In this document: positions 1 through 10,662 of the stretch, piece after piece
Layout of the letters: every line of letters starts with the position of its first letter
Position numbering within the stretch: the first letter of the stretch is position 1
From: Sphingobium sp. 15-1
GTDB taxonomy: Bacteria; Pseudomonadota; Alphaproteobacteria; Sphingomonadales; Sphingomonadaceae
NCBI RefSeq assembly: GCF_013375535.1
Contig: NZ_JABXJG010000001.1
Location: 1,674,001 to 1,738,000 of the forward strand
Length of the DNA: 64,000 bases
Reading direction: 5' to 3'
Notes under the pieces: model-generated
The model's input: only the letters and a program-made list of their open reading frames with translations
Databases searched by the model: none
Told to the model about the DNA's origin: nothing
Position numbers and translations under genes: made by a program

Positions 1-1563
1 GAAAGCCGAAGCCAAGTCATTGAGATAGAAGGCAATACGGTGCGGTTCGCGGGCCGAAGCCGCCCCCTCCACCACACGCGGGAACTGCGCGGCGAGCTTC
101 ACCAGCCCCAGCTCCTCCGTCCCAAGGCGGGACAGGTCGGGCGCGGGCAGATCGATCCCCGCCTCCTCCGCCCGCCGTCCAAGCGAGGAAATCCGCGCAT
201 GGGCATATTGCACATAGAAGACCGGATTGTCCTTCGACGCCTCCACCACCTTGGCGAAATCGAAGTCCATCTGCGCATCGGCCTTGCGCGTCAACATGGT
301 GAAGCGCACCACATCCTTGCCCACTTCGCGGACCACATCGGCCAGCGTCACGAAATTGCCGGCGCGCTTGGACATCTTGACCGGCTCACCGTCGCGCAGC
401 AGACGGACCATCTGGATCAGCTTGACGTCGAAGCGCGCCTTGCCCTCGGTCAGCGCGGCGACGGCGGCCTGGATGCGCTTCACCGTGCCGCCATGGTCGG
501 CGCCCCAAATGTCGATCAACTGGTCGGCCGTCTGCGCCTTCTGGAAATGATAGGCCATGTCGGCGCCGAAATAGGTCCAGCTTCCGTTGGATTTCTTGAT
601 CGGCCGGTCCTGATCGTCCCCGAACTGGGTCGAGCGGAACAGCGGCAGTTCGACCGGCTCCCAATCCTCCGGCGTCTCGCCCTTGGGCGCTTCCAGCACG
701 CCGTCATAGACGAGGTCATGCTCGCGCAGCCATTTTTCCGCCGCTTCGGGCTTCCCGGCCGCCTGCAATTCGGCCTCGGAGGAGAAGATGTCGTGATGGA
801 TGCCCAGCAGCGCCAGGTCGCTGCGGATCATCTCCATCATCGCGGCGACCGCTTTGGTGCGGAACGGCACCAGCCATTCGCTCTCCGGCGCGCCGACATA
901 TTTGTCGCCATATTCGGCGGACAGCGCCTGCCCCACCGGCACCAGATAGTCGCCCGGATACAGGCCTTCGGGGATTTCCCCCACATCCTCGCCCAACGCC
1001 TCGCGGTAACGCACATGCGCCGACCGGGCGAGCACGTCGACCTGCCCGCCTGCGTCGTTGATATAATATTCGCGGATGACCTTGTGCCCGATATGCTCCA
1101 GCAGGGTCGCCAGCGCATCGCCCACCACCGCGCCCCGGCAATGGCCCATATGCATGGGGCCGGTCGGGTTGGCGGAGACATATTCGACGTTGACCGTCAC
1201 GCCCTCGCCCGTCGAGGAGTGGCCATATTCCTCCGCCTCCGCATGGATCGCGGCCAGTTCGGCGCGCCAGGTGGCGTCGGTCAGCCTGAGGTTGATGAAG
1301 CCGGGACCGGCGATGGAGGCGCCCTCCACCTCGTCCAGCCTTTCCAGGCCCGCGACGATCTTGTCCGCCAATGCACGCGGATTGGTGCCCGCGGGCTTGG
1401 CCAGCACCATCGCGGCATTGGTGGCGAGGTCGCCATGGCTGGCGTCGCGGGGCGGCTCGACCGTCACCGGCTTGCGGTTCAGGCCTGCAGGCAGCGTGCC
1501 GTCGGCCTCCAGCGCGTCGAGCACGGCGTCGAGATGGGCGGTGAAGCGGTTATACAGAGACAA
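1..1563 (-). CDS. argS: Arginyl-tRNA synthetase, 3' end beyond the window
   Basis: Class I aminoacyl-tRNA synthetase that charges tRNA-Arg in the cytoplasm. The complement translates without a stop from 1563 to the left edge (521 codons of a usual 570-580). It starts SLYNRFTAHLDAVLDAL, contains the HIGH-type signature PMHMGHCRGA and the KMSKR loop (GEPVKMSKRAGNF), and ends in the window at PHRIAFYLNDLASAF in the anticodon-binding domain. I chose the TTG at 1563 because a GGAAAG lies about 10 bases upstream and no in-frame ATG fits the conserved N-terminus. The lipoprotein gene lies upstream on the same strand, separated by a palindromic repeat. Confidence 0.93.
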   Translation of the reverse strand, partial: MSLYNRFTAHLDAVLDALEADGTLPAGLNRKPVTVEPPRDASHGDLATNAAMVLAKPAGTNPRALADKIVAGLERLDEVEGASIAGPGFINLRLTDATWRAELAAIHAEAEEYGHSSTGEGVTVNVEYVSANPTGPMHMGHCRGAVVGDALATLLEHIGHKVIREYYINDAGGQVDVLARSAHVRYREALGEDVGEIPEGLYPGDYLVPVGQALSAEYGDKYVGAPESEWLVPFRTKAVAAMMEMIRSDLALLGIHHDIFSSEAELQAAGKPEAAEKWLREHDLVYDGVLEAPKGETPEDWEPVELPLFRSTQFGDDQDRPIKKSNGSWTYFGADMAYHFQKAQTADQLIDIWGADHGGTVKRIQAAVAALTEGKARFDVKLIQMVRLLRDGEPVKMSKRAGNFVTLADVVREVGKDVVRFTMLTRKADAQMDFDFAKVVEASKDNPVFYVQYAHARISSLGRRAEEAGIDLPAPDLSRLGTEELGLVKLAAQFPRVVEGAASAREPHRIAFYLNDLASAF

Positions 1564-1587
1564 GGGGCCAACTTTCCAACAGGCGCC

Positions 1588-1662
1588 GTTCGCCCTGAGC
1601 CTGTCGAAGGGTCGCCCTTTCTTCCAAGAAGTACGGGGCTTCGACAAGCTCAGCCCGAACGG
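1588..1662. repeat. Intergenic inverted repeat, family C
   Basis: The left arm GTTCGCCCTGAGCCTGTCGA and the right arm around CTTCGACAAGCTCAGCCCGAAC are near-perfect reverse complements separated by a short loop. It sits between argS and the upstream lipoprotein gene. This is a REP-like palindrome of a type often seen in sphingomonad intergenic DNA; as RNA it would fold into a long hairpin. It is the only copy I found in this window. Confidence 0.75.
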
Positions 1663-1677
1663 GGAAATGAACTGAGC

Positions 1678-2316
1678 TTAGCGGGTGGCGTTATATTTGA
1701 GCTGATCCGGGGTTAGGTTGAACCCCACGAGCAGCTCGAAGCTGGTTCGCTGCAGGGCCGCCTTGACGTCCGGCTGCGCGAAGGGATCGATCGCCGCGTC
1801 GGCGTCGCCCGCCTTGCGCTTCTGCGTGATCATCGCCTGGATGGGCGCGGGCAGCGTCGCGGCGGCCTTGTTCACATAGGAACCGGCCTTGGCGGTCGCG
1901 CTGGCGCGATATTGCCCTGCCGGGAAGTCCAGCACCACCTGGCCCACGCGCTTGGCGACCACGGCGTTGCCGCCCCGCACCACGGCGGAATAATAAGGCA
2001 GCGTCACCTGCCGCGCCGCGCTCGCATCGCTGCGGCGGGCGTTCACGGTGAAGGTCGCCTCGGTATAAAGCTGTTCCCCATCGGCGCAGCTCGAGCGCAA
2101 ATTGGTGATGTCCGCCACCACGTCGATGGCGCGGGCCTCAGTGCTGCTCGCCGGATTGAACAGGGTGACATCGCCGGTCTGGGCCGGGATCGCCGCCACC
2201 GGGCAGGCCGAACGAACAGCCACGATGCCGCCCGTAGGATCGATTTCGCCCCGCTGGGAGCAGCCCGCCAGGGCCATGGCGATCATTCCGGTCAGCGCAA
2301 TTCGAGAAAAGGTCAC
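1678..2316 (-). CDS. Predicted lipoprotein of unknown function
   Basis: A 212-residue secreted protein. From the GTG at 2316 the N-terminus is a short basic and hydrophobic segment ending in the lipobox LAGC (Cys19), so it should be a membrane-anchored lipoprotein. AAGGGA lies 8 bases before this GTG; the reading frame extends upstream to 2370, but that adds 18 residues that would spoil the signal peptide. The body is Ala/Val-rich with no catalytic motif I recognise and ends QLKYNATR. It precedes argS on the same strand. Only the lipoprotein call is supported. Confidence 0.75.
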   Translation of the reverse strand: MTFSRIALTGMIAMALAGCSQRGEIDPTGGIVAVRSACPVAAIPAQTGDVTLFNPASSTEARAIDVVADITNLRSSCADGEQLYTEATFTVNARRSDASAARQVTLPYYSAVVRGGNAVVAKRVGQVVLDFPAGQYRASATAKAGSYVNKAAATLPAPIQAMITQKRKAGDADAAIDPFAQPDVKAALQRTSFELLVGFNLTPDQLKYNATR

Positions 2317-2425
2317 AGGCAATCCCTTGGGAACAGGCGTTGGGCTTCTTATCCATAGCCTGCTTCCCACGCAACCGAAAGGAAGCGGCTTTCATCCAAA
2401 GCCACATTAGCCTAAGCGGCAAGCC

Positions 2426-3373
2426 ATGACCTCTCACCCGCCCATGAAGCTGCTGATCGCTGCCCCGCGCGGCTTTTGCGCCGGCGTCGACCGCGCCATC
2501 GTCATCGTCGAACGGGCGATCGAGAAATATGGCGCGCCGGTCTATGTGCGCCATGAAATCGTCCACAACAAATATGTGGTCGACAGTCTGAAGGCGAAGG
2601 GCGCGATCTTCGTGGAGGAACTGGACCAGGTGCCCGACGGCGTGCCGGTGGTCTTTTCCGCCCATGGCGTGCCCAAGGCGGTGCCCGCCAAGGCGGAGGA
2701 ACGCGGACTGGACTATCTGGACGCCACCTGCCCGCTGGTCAGCAAGGTCCATCGCCAAGCCGAACGCCAGGTGGAGGCGCGGCGCCACATCCTCTTCATC
2801 GGCCACCGGGGCCATCCGGAGGTGATCGGCACCTTCGGCCAGGTCGATGCGGGCCACATGACCCTGATCGAAACGGTCGAGGATGCCGAAGCCTTCACCC
2901 CCGCCGATCCGGGCAATCTGGCCTTCCTGACGCAGACGACGCTGTCGGTGGACGACACCGCCGCCATCGTCGCGACGCTTCTGCGCCGCTTTCCCGCCAT
3001 CCATGCGCCCAAGGGCGAGGACATCTGCTACGCCACCTCCAACCGGCAGGCGGCGGTCAAGGCGATCGCAGCGCGGTGCGACGCCGTCTATGTGATCGGC
3101 GCGCCCAACAGCTCCAATTCGCTGCGGCTGGTCGAGGTGGCGGAGCGCGAAGGCACGCCCGCCCGGCTGATCCAGCGCGCCGACGATATGGACTTCGCCT
3201 GGCTGGAAGGCGTGCGCACGCTGGGCCTCACCGCGGGCGCCTCCGCCCCCGAAATACTGGTGCGCGAAGTGGTCGACCGGCTGGCCACACGGTTCGACGT
3301 GATCGAGGAGCAGGTGGAAACCGCCCGCGAAAACATTGCCTTCAAGCTCCCCCGCGGACTGGAGGCCGCGTAA
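2426..3373 (+). CDS. ispH: 4-hydroxy-3-methylbut-2-enyl diphosphate reductase
   Basis: Last enzyme of the MEP isoprenoid pathway: it reduces HMBPP to IPP and DMAPP with a [4Fe-4S] cluster. The 315-residue protein has the family start [16 protein letters not shown] and the three cluster cysteines Cys18, Cys102 (DATCPLV) and Cys201 (ICYATSNRQ). Length is normal for the family. It is followed after 4 bases by thrB and then by rnhA, which overlaps thrB, so the three genes probably form one transcript. Confidence 0.96.
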   Translation: MTSHPPMKLLIAAPRGFCAGVDRAIVIVERAIEKYGAPVYVRHEIVHNKYVVDSLKAKGAIFVEELDQVPDGVPVVFSAHGVPKAVPAKAEERGLDYLDATCPLVSKVHRQAERQVEARRHILFIGHRGHPEVIGTFGQVDAGHMTLIETVEDAEAFTPADPGNLAFLTQTTLSVDDTAAIVATLLRRFPAIHAPKGEDICYATSNRQAAVKAIAARCDAVYVIGAPNSSNSLRLVEVAEREGTPARLIQRADDMDFAWLEGVRTLGLTAGASAPEILVREVVDRLATRFDVIEEQVETARENIAFKLPRGLEAA

Positions 3374-3377
3374 ATCC

Positions 3378-4370
3378 ATGGCCGTCTATACCCAGGTTCC
3401 CGCCGAAGAGATCGACGCCTTCCTCACCCGCTACGACGCTGGACGCCTCGTGTCGGCCAAGGGCATCGCTGAGGGGGTGGAAAACAGCAATTACCTGCTC
3501 GAAACCACCGGCCATGACGGCGCCTTGGGTTCCGGGGGAGGCCACCGCTATATCCTCACCCTCTACGAAAAGCGGGTGAATGAGGCGGACCTCCCCTTCT
3601 TCATGGACCTGCTCGACCATCTGGGCGCGCGCGGCTGCCTTGTCCCCCGCTTCATCGCGGATCGCGAGGGCAAGCGGCTTCAGCAGCTCGCCGGTCGTCC
3701 CGCCTGTCTGATCGAGTTCCTGACCGGCATCTCCGTCAGCGAACCGACCATCGGCCAGGCCCGTGCCGCCGGCGCGGCGCTGGGCGAAATGCACCGCGCA
3801 GCGGAAGGCTTCACCGGCGAGCGGCGCAACGCGCTCGACCTGCCCGGCTGGCATGACCTCGCGGCCAGATGCGGCGAGGATTTCGACCAAATCGCCTCCG
3901 GCCTGGGTGCGCGGGTGGCGGAGGAACTGGCCTTCCTCGACGCGCATTGGCCCGCCGACCTGCCCCGGTCGGTCATCCATGCCGACCTCTTCCCCGACAA
4001 TGTGCTGATGCTGGGCGATGAGGTGACGGGCCTGATCGACTTTTATTTCAGTTGCACCGACATTCGCGCCTATGATCTGGCCGTCACCCACAGCGCCTGG
4101 TGCTTCAGCAATGACGGCGCGATCTGGTTCGCGGACCGCGCCGCAGCCCTGGGCGCAGGCTATGCCGCGACCCACGGCCTGTCCGAAGCCGAACGCGCCG
4201 CTTTCCCGATCCTCTGCCGGGGCGCGGCGCTGCGTTTCCTGCTGACGCGGGCTTATGACTGGATCAACACGCCCGCCGACGCGCTGGTGACGCGCAAGGA
4301 TCCGCTGGCCTATCTGCGCCGCCTCGATTTCTACGCCAGCGCCGACCCGGCGGCGCTGCTCGGCGCATGA
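3378..4370 (+). CDS. thrB: Homoserine kinase, APH-fold type
   Basis: Phosphorylates L-homoserine in threonine synthesis. The 330-residue protein belongs to the aminoglycoside-phosphotransferase-fold homoserine kinases used by many alphaproteobacteria, not the GHMP kinase type of enterobacteria. The catalytic loop [12 protein letters not shown] (His201, Asp203, Asn208) and the metal-binding Asp221 (LIDFYF) are present. I use the ATG at 3378, which gives the family start [15 protein letters not shown]; the frame is open further upstream inside ispH. Its stop overlaps the start of rnhA by four bases (ATGA). Confidence 0.93.
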   Translation: MAVYTQVPAEEIDAFLTRYDAGRLVSAKGIAEGVENSNYLLETTGHDGALGSGGGHRYILTLYEKRVNEADLPFFMDLLDHLGARGCLVPRFIADREGKRLQQLAGRPACLIEFLTGISVSEPTIGQARAAGAALGEMHRAAEGFTGERRNALDLPGWHDLAARCGEDFDQIASGLGARVAEELAFLDAHWPADLPRSVIHADLFPDNVLMLGDEVTGLIDFYFSCTDIRAYDLAVTHSAWCFSNDGAIWFADRAAALGAGYAATHGLSEAERAAFPILCRGAALRFLLTRAYDWINTPADALVTRKDPLAYLRRLDFYASADPAALLGA

Positions 4371-4813
4371 GCGAGCTTCCAGCGGTCGAAATCTTCACCG
4401 ACGGCGCGTGCAAGGGCAATCCCGGCCCCGGCGGCTGGGGCGCCGTGCTGCGCTTTGGGGACAAGGAAAAGGACATTTCCGGCGGAGAGGCGCAGACCAC
4501 CAATAACCGCATGGAGATGATGGCGGCGGTGCAGGCGCTGGAGACGCTCAAGCGGCCATGCAAGGTGACGCTCTACACCGACAGCAAATATGTGATGGAC
4601 GGCATCACCAAATGGGTCTTCGGCTGGCAGAAGAACGGCTGGAAAACGGCGGACAAGAAGCCGGTGAAGAATGCCGAACTGTGGCAGCTACTGGTGAAGG
4701 CCGCCGCCCGCCATCAGGTGACATGGCAATGGGTCAAAGGTCATGCGGGCCATCCGGAGAATGAGCGCGCCGATCAACTGGCCTGCGCGGCGGCGGAGAG
4801 TTTCCGGAAGTAG
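4367..4813 (+). CDS. rnhA: Ribonuclease HI
   Basis: Degrades the RNA strand of RNA-DNA hybrids. The 148 residues match the bacterial RNase HI length. The catalytic carboxylates are Asp12 ([15 protein letters not shown]), Glu50 (NNRMEMMA), Asp72 (LYTDSKYV) and Asp136 (NERADQLA), equivalent to D10/E48/D70/D134 of the E. coli enzyme. It overlaps thrB by four bases, so translation is probably coupled. The unrelated RNase HII gene (rnhB) is also in this window near 21.3 kb. Confidence 0.96.
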   Translation: MSELPAVEIFTDGACKGNPGPGGWGAVLRFGDKEKDISGGEAQTTNNRMEMMAAVQALETLKRPCKVTLYTDSKYVMDGITKWVFGWQKNGWKTADKKPVKNAELWQLLVKAAARHQVTWQWVKGHAGHPENERADQLACAAAESFRK

Positions 4814-4861
4814 CGGCTGTAACGGGTGGAAGGCGGACCGTCCGCTTTCCGTGAAGTACAC

Positions 4862-4947
4862 CGTGCTCCTGCGCAGGCAGGAGCCCAGTTCGGCTGTTGC
4901 GATGACACACTAAGGTGGGACTGGGCTCCTGCCTGCGCAGGAGCACG
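4862..4947. repeat. Intergenic inverted repeat, family A copy 1
   Basis: The arms CGTGCTCCTGCGCAGGCAGG and its reverse complement flank a 30-base centre; each arm also contains its own small palindrome (CCTGCGCAGG). It lies between the convergent ends of rnhA and folP. Five related copies occur in this window (6156, 8035, 17777, 20872, 27253). Copies 1 and 6 share extra sequence outside and inside the arms, for example the trailing GTGCCGCTTAA. Confidence 0.8.
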
Positions 4948-4988
4948 TGCCGCTTAATGGCGGCTACTGGCCAAACCCACCCCCACCC

Positions 4989-6116
4989 TCAAACCGCGCT
5001 CAACCCTGCATCCGCCAACCCGCGCCACAGATGCAGCGCCTGCACGCTTTCCTTGACGTCATGCACCCGCACCATCTGCGCGCCCAGTTCCACCGCGCGG
5101 AAGGCCAGGCCCACCGATCCGCCCAGCCTTTCCGCCGCTGGTGCCTCATTGGACAAAGCCCCGATCAACCGCTTGCGGCTCCCGGCGAACAGCAACGGCA
5201 CTCCCAGCCCCTGGAACAGCGCCAAGCCGTTCACCAGCGCCAGATTGTCGCTCAACGACTTGCCAAAGCCCAATCCCGGATCGACCATGATCTTCTCGCG
5301 GGCCACCCCGGCCGCCAGACAGGCCTCGACCCGCGTCTCCAGCATATCGAACACATCGGCCACGACATCGCCATAACCGTCCGGATTCGCATGCGGATCG
5401 TCCCCAGCCGAGGGCGCATGCATCAGGATCACCGGACAGCCCGCCGAAACCACCACGTCCATCGCCCGCGAATCGTGCCGCAACGCGCTCACATCGTTGA
5501 CGACCGCCGCTCCCGCCGCCAGCGCAGCCTCCATCACCGCCGCCTTGCGCGTATCGATGGACAAGGAAACGCCCGCCGCCGCGAGCTTCTCGATCACCGG
5601 CACGACGCGGGCGATCTCATCCCCTTCCCAGAGTTTCGGCGCCTTGGGACGGGTCGATTCCCCGCCTACATCAATTAGCGAAGCCCCCGCCGCCGCCATG
5701 GCGAAGCCCGCATCCGCCGCCGCCTGCGGATCGTCCATATGCTTGCCGCCATCGGAAAAGCTGTCGGGCGTGATGTTCAGGATCGCCATCACCTGCGGCG
5801 CGTCGAAGCGGATCGTCCTCCCGTCCAGCACCAGAGGCGGCCGCTGCGACGAGATATTGGCCGCCAACCGCTGCGCCCGCTCAGCCAGCGCATCGGGCAA
5901 TCCCTCGACGGCATCGGCAAATTCCGCGACCGGCACCGTCACCCGAGCCACCCGCCGGCCATCCTTCCGCGCAGTCAGCTCATAGCCCTGAAACCAGATC
6001 AGCCCATTGCCCATCCGCGCCGCCGACCCTTCGGCCAAGCCGATGGGCGACGGCACGAACCAAGTGGGGCGCAGGTAAAGCCGGGCATCGGCAGGGATTT
6101 GGGAAAGCATTGCCAT
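4989..6116 (-). CDS. folP: Dihydropteroate synthase with N-terminal extension
   Basis: Joins 6-hydroxymethyl-dihydropterin diphosphate to p-aminobenzoate in folate synthesis. The DHPS signature ILNITPDSFSDGGKH is at about residues 114-128, followed by DVGGESTRP, ISIDTRKA-type and DPGLGFGK motifs. At 375 residues it is about 95 longer than E. coli FolP; the extra N-terminal part (YLRPTWFVPSPIGL onward) is a non-catalytic extension. AAGGA lies just before the first ATG; the third codon, also ATG (6110), has the better spacing and may be the true start. Confidence 0.92.
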   Translation of the reverse strand: MAMLSQIPADARLYLRPTWFVPSPIGLAEGSAARMGNGLIWFQGYELTARKDGRRVARVTVPVAEFADAVEGLPDALAERAQRLAANISSQRPPLVLDGRTIRFDAPQVMAILNITPDSFSDGGKHMDDPQAAADAGFAMAAAGASLIDVGGESTRPKAPKLWEGDEIARVVPVIEKLAAAGVSLSIDTRKAAVMEAALAAGAAVVNDVSALRHDSRAMDVVVSAGCPVILMHAPSAGDDPHANPDGYGDVVADVFDMLETRVEACLAAGVAREKIMVDPGLGFGKSLSDNLALVNGLALFQGLGVPLLFAGSRKRLIGALSNEAPAAERLGGSVGLAFRAVELGAQMVRVHDVKESVQALHLWRGLADAGLSAV

Positions 6117-6155
6117 GTCCTTCGATCGGATCGAGAGCTTCCCTTAGCGTCCCGC

Positions 6156-6231
6156 CGTGCTCCTGCGAAGGCAGGAGCCCAGTTCTGCGGTAGCGCGCAT
6201 AAACCAGGGTCTGAACTGGGTTCTCACGAGC
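6156..6231. repeat. Intergenic inverted repeat, family A copy 2, degenerate
   Basis: The left arm (CGTGCTCCTGCGAAGGCAGG, then AGCCCAGTTC) is intact, but the right arm is damaged: it begins GAACTGGGTTCTCACGAG and a remnant CAGGAACACGG appears some 25 bases later. It fills the gap between ccrM and folP, both on the complement. It looks like a decayed copy of the element at 4862 and 27253. Confidence 0.6.
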
Positions 6232-6273
6232 CGCTTGTCTCGCTCGAACGCCTGCCCAGGAACACGGAGCCGC

Positions 6274-7585
<1,312 letters not shown>

Positions 7586-7649
7586 AGCAGGAAAGGGCCA
7601 AAAAGTTTTTTGGTTAACGCCGCTTCAGAGCGCAAAAACGGACCTCCGC

Positions 7650-7679
7650 TTGACCATTTCATAACCATTTGATTATATT
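7650..7679 (+). promoter_or_regulatory. Sigma-70-like promoter of the ArsR gene
   Basis: TTGACC (7650-7655) and TATATT (7674-7679) are separated by 18 bases, a strong match to a housekeeping promoter. The expected transcription start falls at about 7685-7688, which is the ATG of the ArsR gene at 7686, so the message may be leaderless. Confidence 0.6.
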
Positions 7680-7685
7680 AAAACG

Positions 7686-8027
7686 ATGATAGAACATATT
7701 TTGAGGGGGGACCGGTCCGCCTCCTGCGACGAACTTTTCAAGGCCCTGTCCGACGGCACAAGGCGGGCGCTGCTGGAATATCTGGTGCGCGAAGGGGAAC
7801 AGAGCGTTCACGCCCTCACCGCCATTTCCGGCGTATCGCAACCTATGGTGTCCCGCCACCTCGGCAAGCTGAAACGCGCCAGCCTCGTGACGGCCCGTCG
7901 GGCTGGGCGCGAAACCTACTACATCGCCCGCGCCAAGGGCCTTGCTCCAGTGGTGCAATGGATGGCGGTCTATGGCGCACTCTGGTCGCAGCGCTTCACG
8001 GCGCTGGAGGATCTGGACGGCTATTAA
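7686..8027 (+). CDS. ArsR-family winged-helix regulator
   Basis: A 113-residue DNA-binding repressor. The winged helix-turn-helix spans about residues 14-80: LFKALSDGTRRALLEYL, then recognition helix VSQPMVSRHLGKLKRASLV and wing RRAGRETYYI. The metal-binding CxC of ArsR/SmtB is absent. It resembles the ArsR-like proteins encoded next to SRPBCC/ATPase-domain genes, but no such partner follows; it stands alone, divergent from ccrM. No Shine-Dalgarno sequence precedes the ATG and the promoter abuts it. Its ligand and targets are unknown. Confidence 0.88.
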   Translation: MIEHILRGDRSASCDELFKALSDGTRRALLEYLVREGEQSVHALTAISGVSQPMVSRHLGKLKRASLVTARRAGRETYYIARAKGLAPVVQWMAVYGALWSQRFTALEDLDGY

Positions 8028-8034
8028 GGAACAT

Positions 8035-8121
8035 CGTGCTCCTGCGAAGGCAGGAGCCCAGTCCCGCCGTCTGAATGCCACACCACGGTCTGCACTGGAC
8101 TCCTGCCTCCGCAGGAACACG
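8035..8121. repeat. Intergenic inverted repeat, family A copy 3
   Basis: The arm CGTGCTCCTGCGAAGGCAGG pairs with CTCCTGCCTCCGCAGGAACACG on the right with a few mismatches. It lies directly after the ArsR stop codon and before the convergent nucleotidyltransferase stop, a position where it could act as a two-way terminator. Confidence 0.75.
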
Positions 8122-8127
8122 AAAGTT

Positions 8128-8925
8128 CTATTCGACTGCGTTAGCCAAAATCGCCTCGATCAGCACCACATCATCAGGCTTGTCGGCATCGATGCAGGCC
8201 TCAGCCTTCTCCATCGCTACCAGCCGCGCCACCAGCCCGAACCGCCGCCCCACCCGCGCGATCCCGTCCCGCAGCGTGGAAATCCTGAGCACCGCCCCCA
8301 GCAAGGCCAAGGGCCCGAAGGCTGACAATATCTTCCACCCCTTCTTCCGGTCCTGCTCGACCTCCTGCCAGAGCGCGATCACCGGCCGCGCCTTGCCGCT
8401 GCCGAACCAGAAGATATTCGCACCCGACCACCAGCCGTCACGGAACTTCAGCCAGGTCCGCCGCGACTCCGGATAGCGCGCCAGCAGGGTAGCCCGCTCC
8501 ACCATCGCCACGGCAATGTCCGCTCCGGACGCCTGCCTTACCATCTGGTCGAGCATCGCCACATCCAGCAGCACATGATCCGCCGTGGTCATCAGCAGCG
8601 GAAAGGGCAAATCCGCCCGGCCCAATAACGGCAGCAGCGAGGACGCGATCCCACCCCCGCTCCTCTCGAACCGCACCCTGGGATGCGCCGCCAGCCAGGC
8701 CGTCGCCGGATCGGCCGCGAACAATTCCGGCGCCTGCGTCAGCACGATCACCCGTCCGATCGCCGGATGCGCCAATAATGCCCGTGCCGGACGGTTGATC
8801 ATCGGCTCGCCCGCGACCGGCACGAGCGGCTTCACCGCCACCCCGGCCGCAACCGCCAAGGGATCGGGAACCGGTCGCCCCCCGGCCAGCAATATTGCGG
8901 TGATGTCGGAAGCGGGTGCGTTCAT
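8128..8925 (-). CDS. MobA-like NTP transferase domain protein
   Basis: A 265-residue protein with the nucleotidyltransferase start ITAILLAGGRPVPDP (residues 9-23), then VKPLVPVAGEPMINR and the acidic metal-binding TTADHVLLD (about residues 113-121). Such enzymes move a nucleotidyl group from an NTP to a sugar phosphate or cofactor; the substrate here cannot be told. Its start overlaps the stop of the upstream M23 peptidase gene by four bases (8922-8925), so the two are co-translated, which hints at a link to envelope sugars, but that is inference. Confidence 0.75.
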   Translation of the reverse strand: MNAPASDITAILLAGGRPVPDPLAVAAGVAVKPLVPVAGEPMINRPARALLAHPAIGRVIVLTQAPELFAADPATAWLAAHPRVRFERSGGGIASSLLPLLGRADLPFPLLMTTADHVLLDVAMLDQMVRQASGADIAVAMVERATLLARYPESRRTWLKFRDGWWSGANIFWFGSGKARPVIALWQEVEQDRKKGWKILSAFGPLALLGAVLRISTLRDGIARVGRRFGLVARLVAMEKAEACIDADKPDDVVLIEAILANAVE

Positions 8926-10502
8926 GCCCGCGCGTTAGCGGACAGCATCCGCCACGAAAAGCTATTTCCCGGAAGCCGCCGGCGCCGCACTCGGGCCGGC
9001 TGCTTTTGAGCCACCTGCACAGGCAAGCCCACCCGCAGGCTCTTCAACTGCACCAGCCGCGCCCGGAAAGCCGCCAATTCCTGCCCGGCCAATTGCGCCG
9101 TGGTGGTGAAGCGCACCGACAGCGGATTGATCGTCTGCCCGTTGCGATACAGTTCATAATGCAGATGCGGCCCGGTCGACAGGCCCGAGGAACCGACATA
9201 GCCGATCACCTGCCCCTGCCGCACCCGCTGCCCCGGCGCGGCCGCGATCCGGCTCATATGCGCATAGCCGGTGGCAAGGCCACTGCCATGCTCCAGCCGC
9301 ACATAATTGCCATGTCCGCCATGCCGCCCGGCATAGGACACCACGCCGTCGGTCGCCGCATAGATGGGCGATCCATAGGCCGCCGCGAAGTCGATCCCCG
9401 CATGCATCCGGGTATAGCCCAATATCGGGTGCCGCCGCATGCCGAAGCTGGACGACATGCGCCCCGCGACCGGCGCGGACAGCACGCCCCGCCGCTGGCC
9501 CACGCCCGACGCCTCGAACCATTGGGTCCGGCCATCCTGCGTCCATTTCAGCATGTCGATGCCGCGCCCGCTCGCCCGGTGCAACCCGGCAAACAACAGG
9601 TCGCCCACCTCGACATCGCCGGTATCGGCGCGATGATATTCGGTCACGATGTCGTAGCGATCGCCTGCCGAGATCGACCCCAGATCGACCTGCTGCGCGA
9701 CCACCCGCAGGAATGTCTGGATCGCCTTGGGCGGCGCTCCGGCGGCCCGCGCCGAATGATAGAGGCTCTCCCCCACCACGCCCTGGATGCGCAGCGGCGT
9801 ATTATCGACATGAATGGCGGTCCGCTGGACCTGCAACACCCCGCCGGCCCGCGAAACCTCTATCCCCAGGTCCAGCCGCGCCCGGAAGGCCAGCTTATCC
9901 AGCGGACGCGGCATGTCCCGGCTTGCCCGGCGGCCCAGCACGATGTCCAGCGGCGTGCCCGGCTTCATCCCCGCGCCGACATCACTGGCCACCAGACTCA
10001 TCACCGTCGCCACATCGCCGCCGCTCACCCCGGCGCGGGTCAGCGCGCTGCCCAGCGAATCGCTCCCGCCAATCTGGGCGCGCAGCTCGATCTGCGGCCG
10101 CTCCGGCGTCTCGCGCAGCGGCTGCACCGCGTCGGTCGGCCCCATGCGCCGTCCACTGTCCGCGCCCATAGCGAGCGGCATGATCATCTGGCTGCGCACT
10201 TCGTCAAATTGCTTGGAGGCCATCAGCGGCTGCGGCTCGCCCGGCAGCGCGTGGAAGCCCGGCGACAGGTAGAGCGCCGCCGCGCATAGCCCGAAACAGC
10301 TCGCAAGTCCCCGGAACCAGGTGAAACTTCCGACCCGCTGCCCCAGGTCGGGAACCAGCTCGACATCCTCGGCCCAGTCGCGCAGCTTCTCGCGCCAGTC
10401 GCGCAAGTCCGCCGCCGGTCCCGGATTGCGCAGCGAGTCAGTCAGCCACAGGGACGCGGAGGCGCCCCCCTGTTGGGCGTTGATCTGACTGCCATGAAAC
10501 AC
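8922..10502 (-). CDS. M23 (LytM-type) peptidoglycan metallopeptidase
   Basis: A 526-residue, probably inner-membrane-anchored cell-wall hydrolase. A hydrophobic segment lies at about residues 63-81 (WFRGLASCFGLCAAALYL), with a cytoplasmic start. Residues 140-330 resemble the substrate-capping region of murein endopeptidases. The LytM domain is at about 340-460 with the zinc ligands His367 and Asp371 (HAGID) and His448 (HLHYE) and the partner His415 (YAHMS), all present. The start used is a GTG; no ATG in frame fits. It heads a two-gene operon with the nucleotidyltransferase and is divergent from the helicase. Confidence 0.88.
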   Translation of the reverse strand: MFHGSQINAQQGGASASLWLTDSLRNPGPAADLRDWREKLRDWAEDVELVPDLGQRVGSFTWFRGLASCFGLCAAALYLSPGFHALPGEPQPLMASKQFDEVRSQMIMPLAMGADSGRRMGPTDAVQPLRETPERPQIELRAQIGGSDSLGSALTRAGVSGGDVATVMSLVASDVGAGMKPGTPLDIVLGRRASRDMPRPLDKLAFRARLDLGIEVSRAGGVLQVQRTAIHVDNTPLRIQGVVGESLYHSARAAGAPPKAIQTFLRVVAQQVDLGSISAGDRYDIVTEYHRADTGDVEVGDLLFAGLHRASGRGIDMLKWTQDGRTQWFEASGVGQRRGVLSAPVAGRMSSSFGMRRHPILGYTRMHAGIDFAAAYGSPIYAATDGVVSYAGRHGGHGNYVRLEHGSGLATGYAHMSRIAAAPGQRVRQGQVIGYVGSSGLSTGPHLHYELYRNGQTINPLSVRFTTTAQLAGQELAAFRARLVQLKSLRVGLPVQVAQKQPARVRRRRLPGNSFSWRMLSANARA

Positions 10503-10578
10503 GGAAAAACAGGCCCCCGAGGCAATATCGCCACGACCCCCGCCGCGCGTTCATCCGGGATTTTGTAAAAGCACAAGG

Positions 10579-10593
10579 TTAAAGTCAAATAAA
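10579..10593. promoter_or_regulatory. CtrA-like TTAA-N7-TAAA site, weak
   Basis: The sequence TTAAAGTCAAATAAA lies between the divergent M23 peptidase and helicase genes. It is one base off the CtrA consensus TTAA-N7-TTAA. This AT-rich stretch is the only plausible promoter region for both genes. The assignment is speculative. Confidence 0.25.
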
Positions 10594-10662
10594 CGCGGCT
10601 TTTTTAACCCTTTTTCTGCGCCCAGACGTGCCACATGGCGGACCGGCGGACCAATTTGGAGC

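Noticed and set aside
40..1716. A 558-codon frame on the + strand
   Set aside because: It is the shadow of argS, whose HIGH and KMSKR motifs are clear on the complement.
4862..4947. Family A palindromes as insertion-sequence ends
   Set aside because: No transposase gene lies between or beside any of the copies; they are short non-coding elements.
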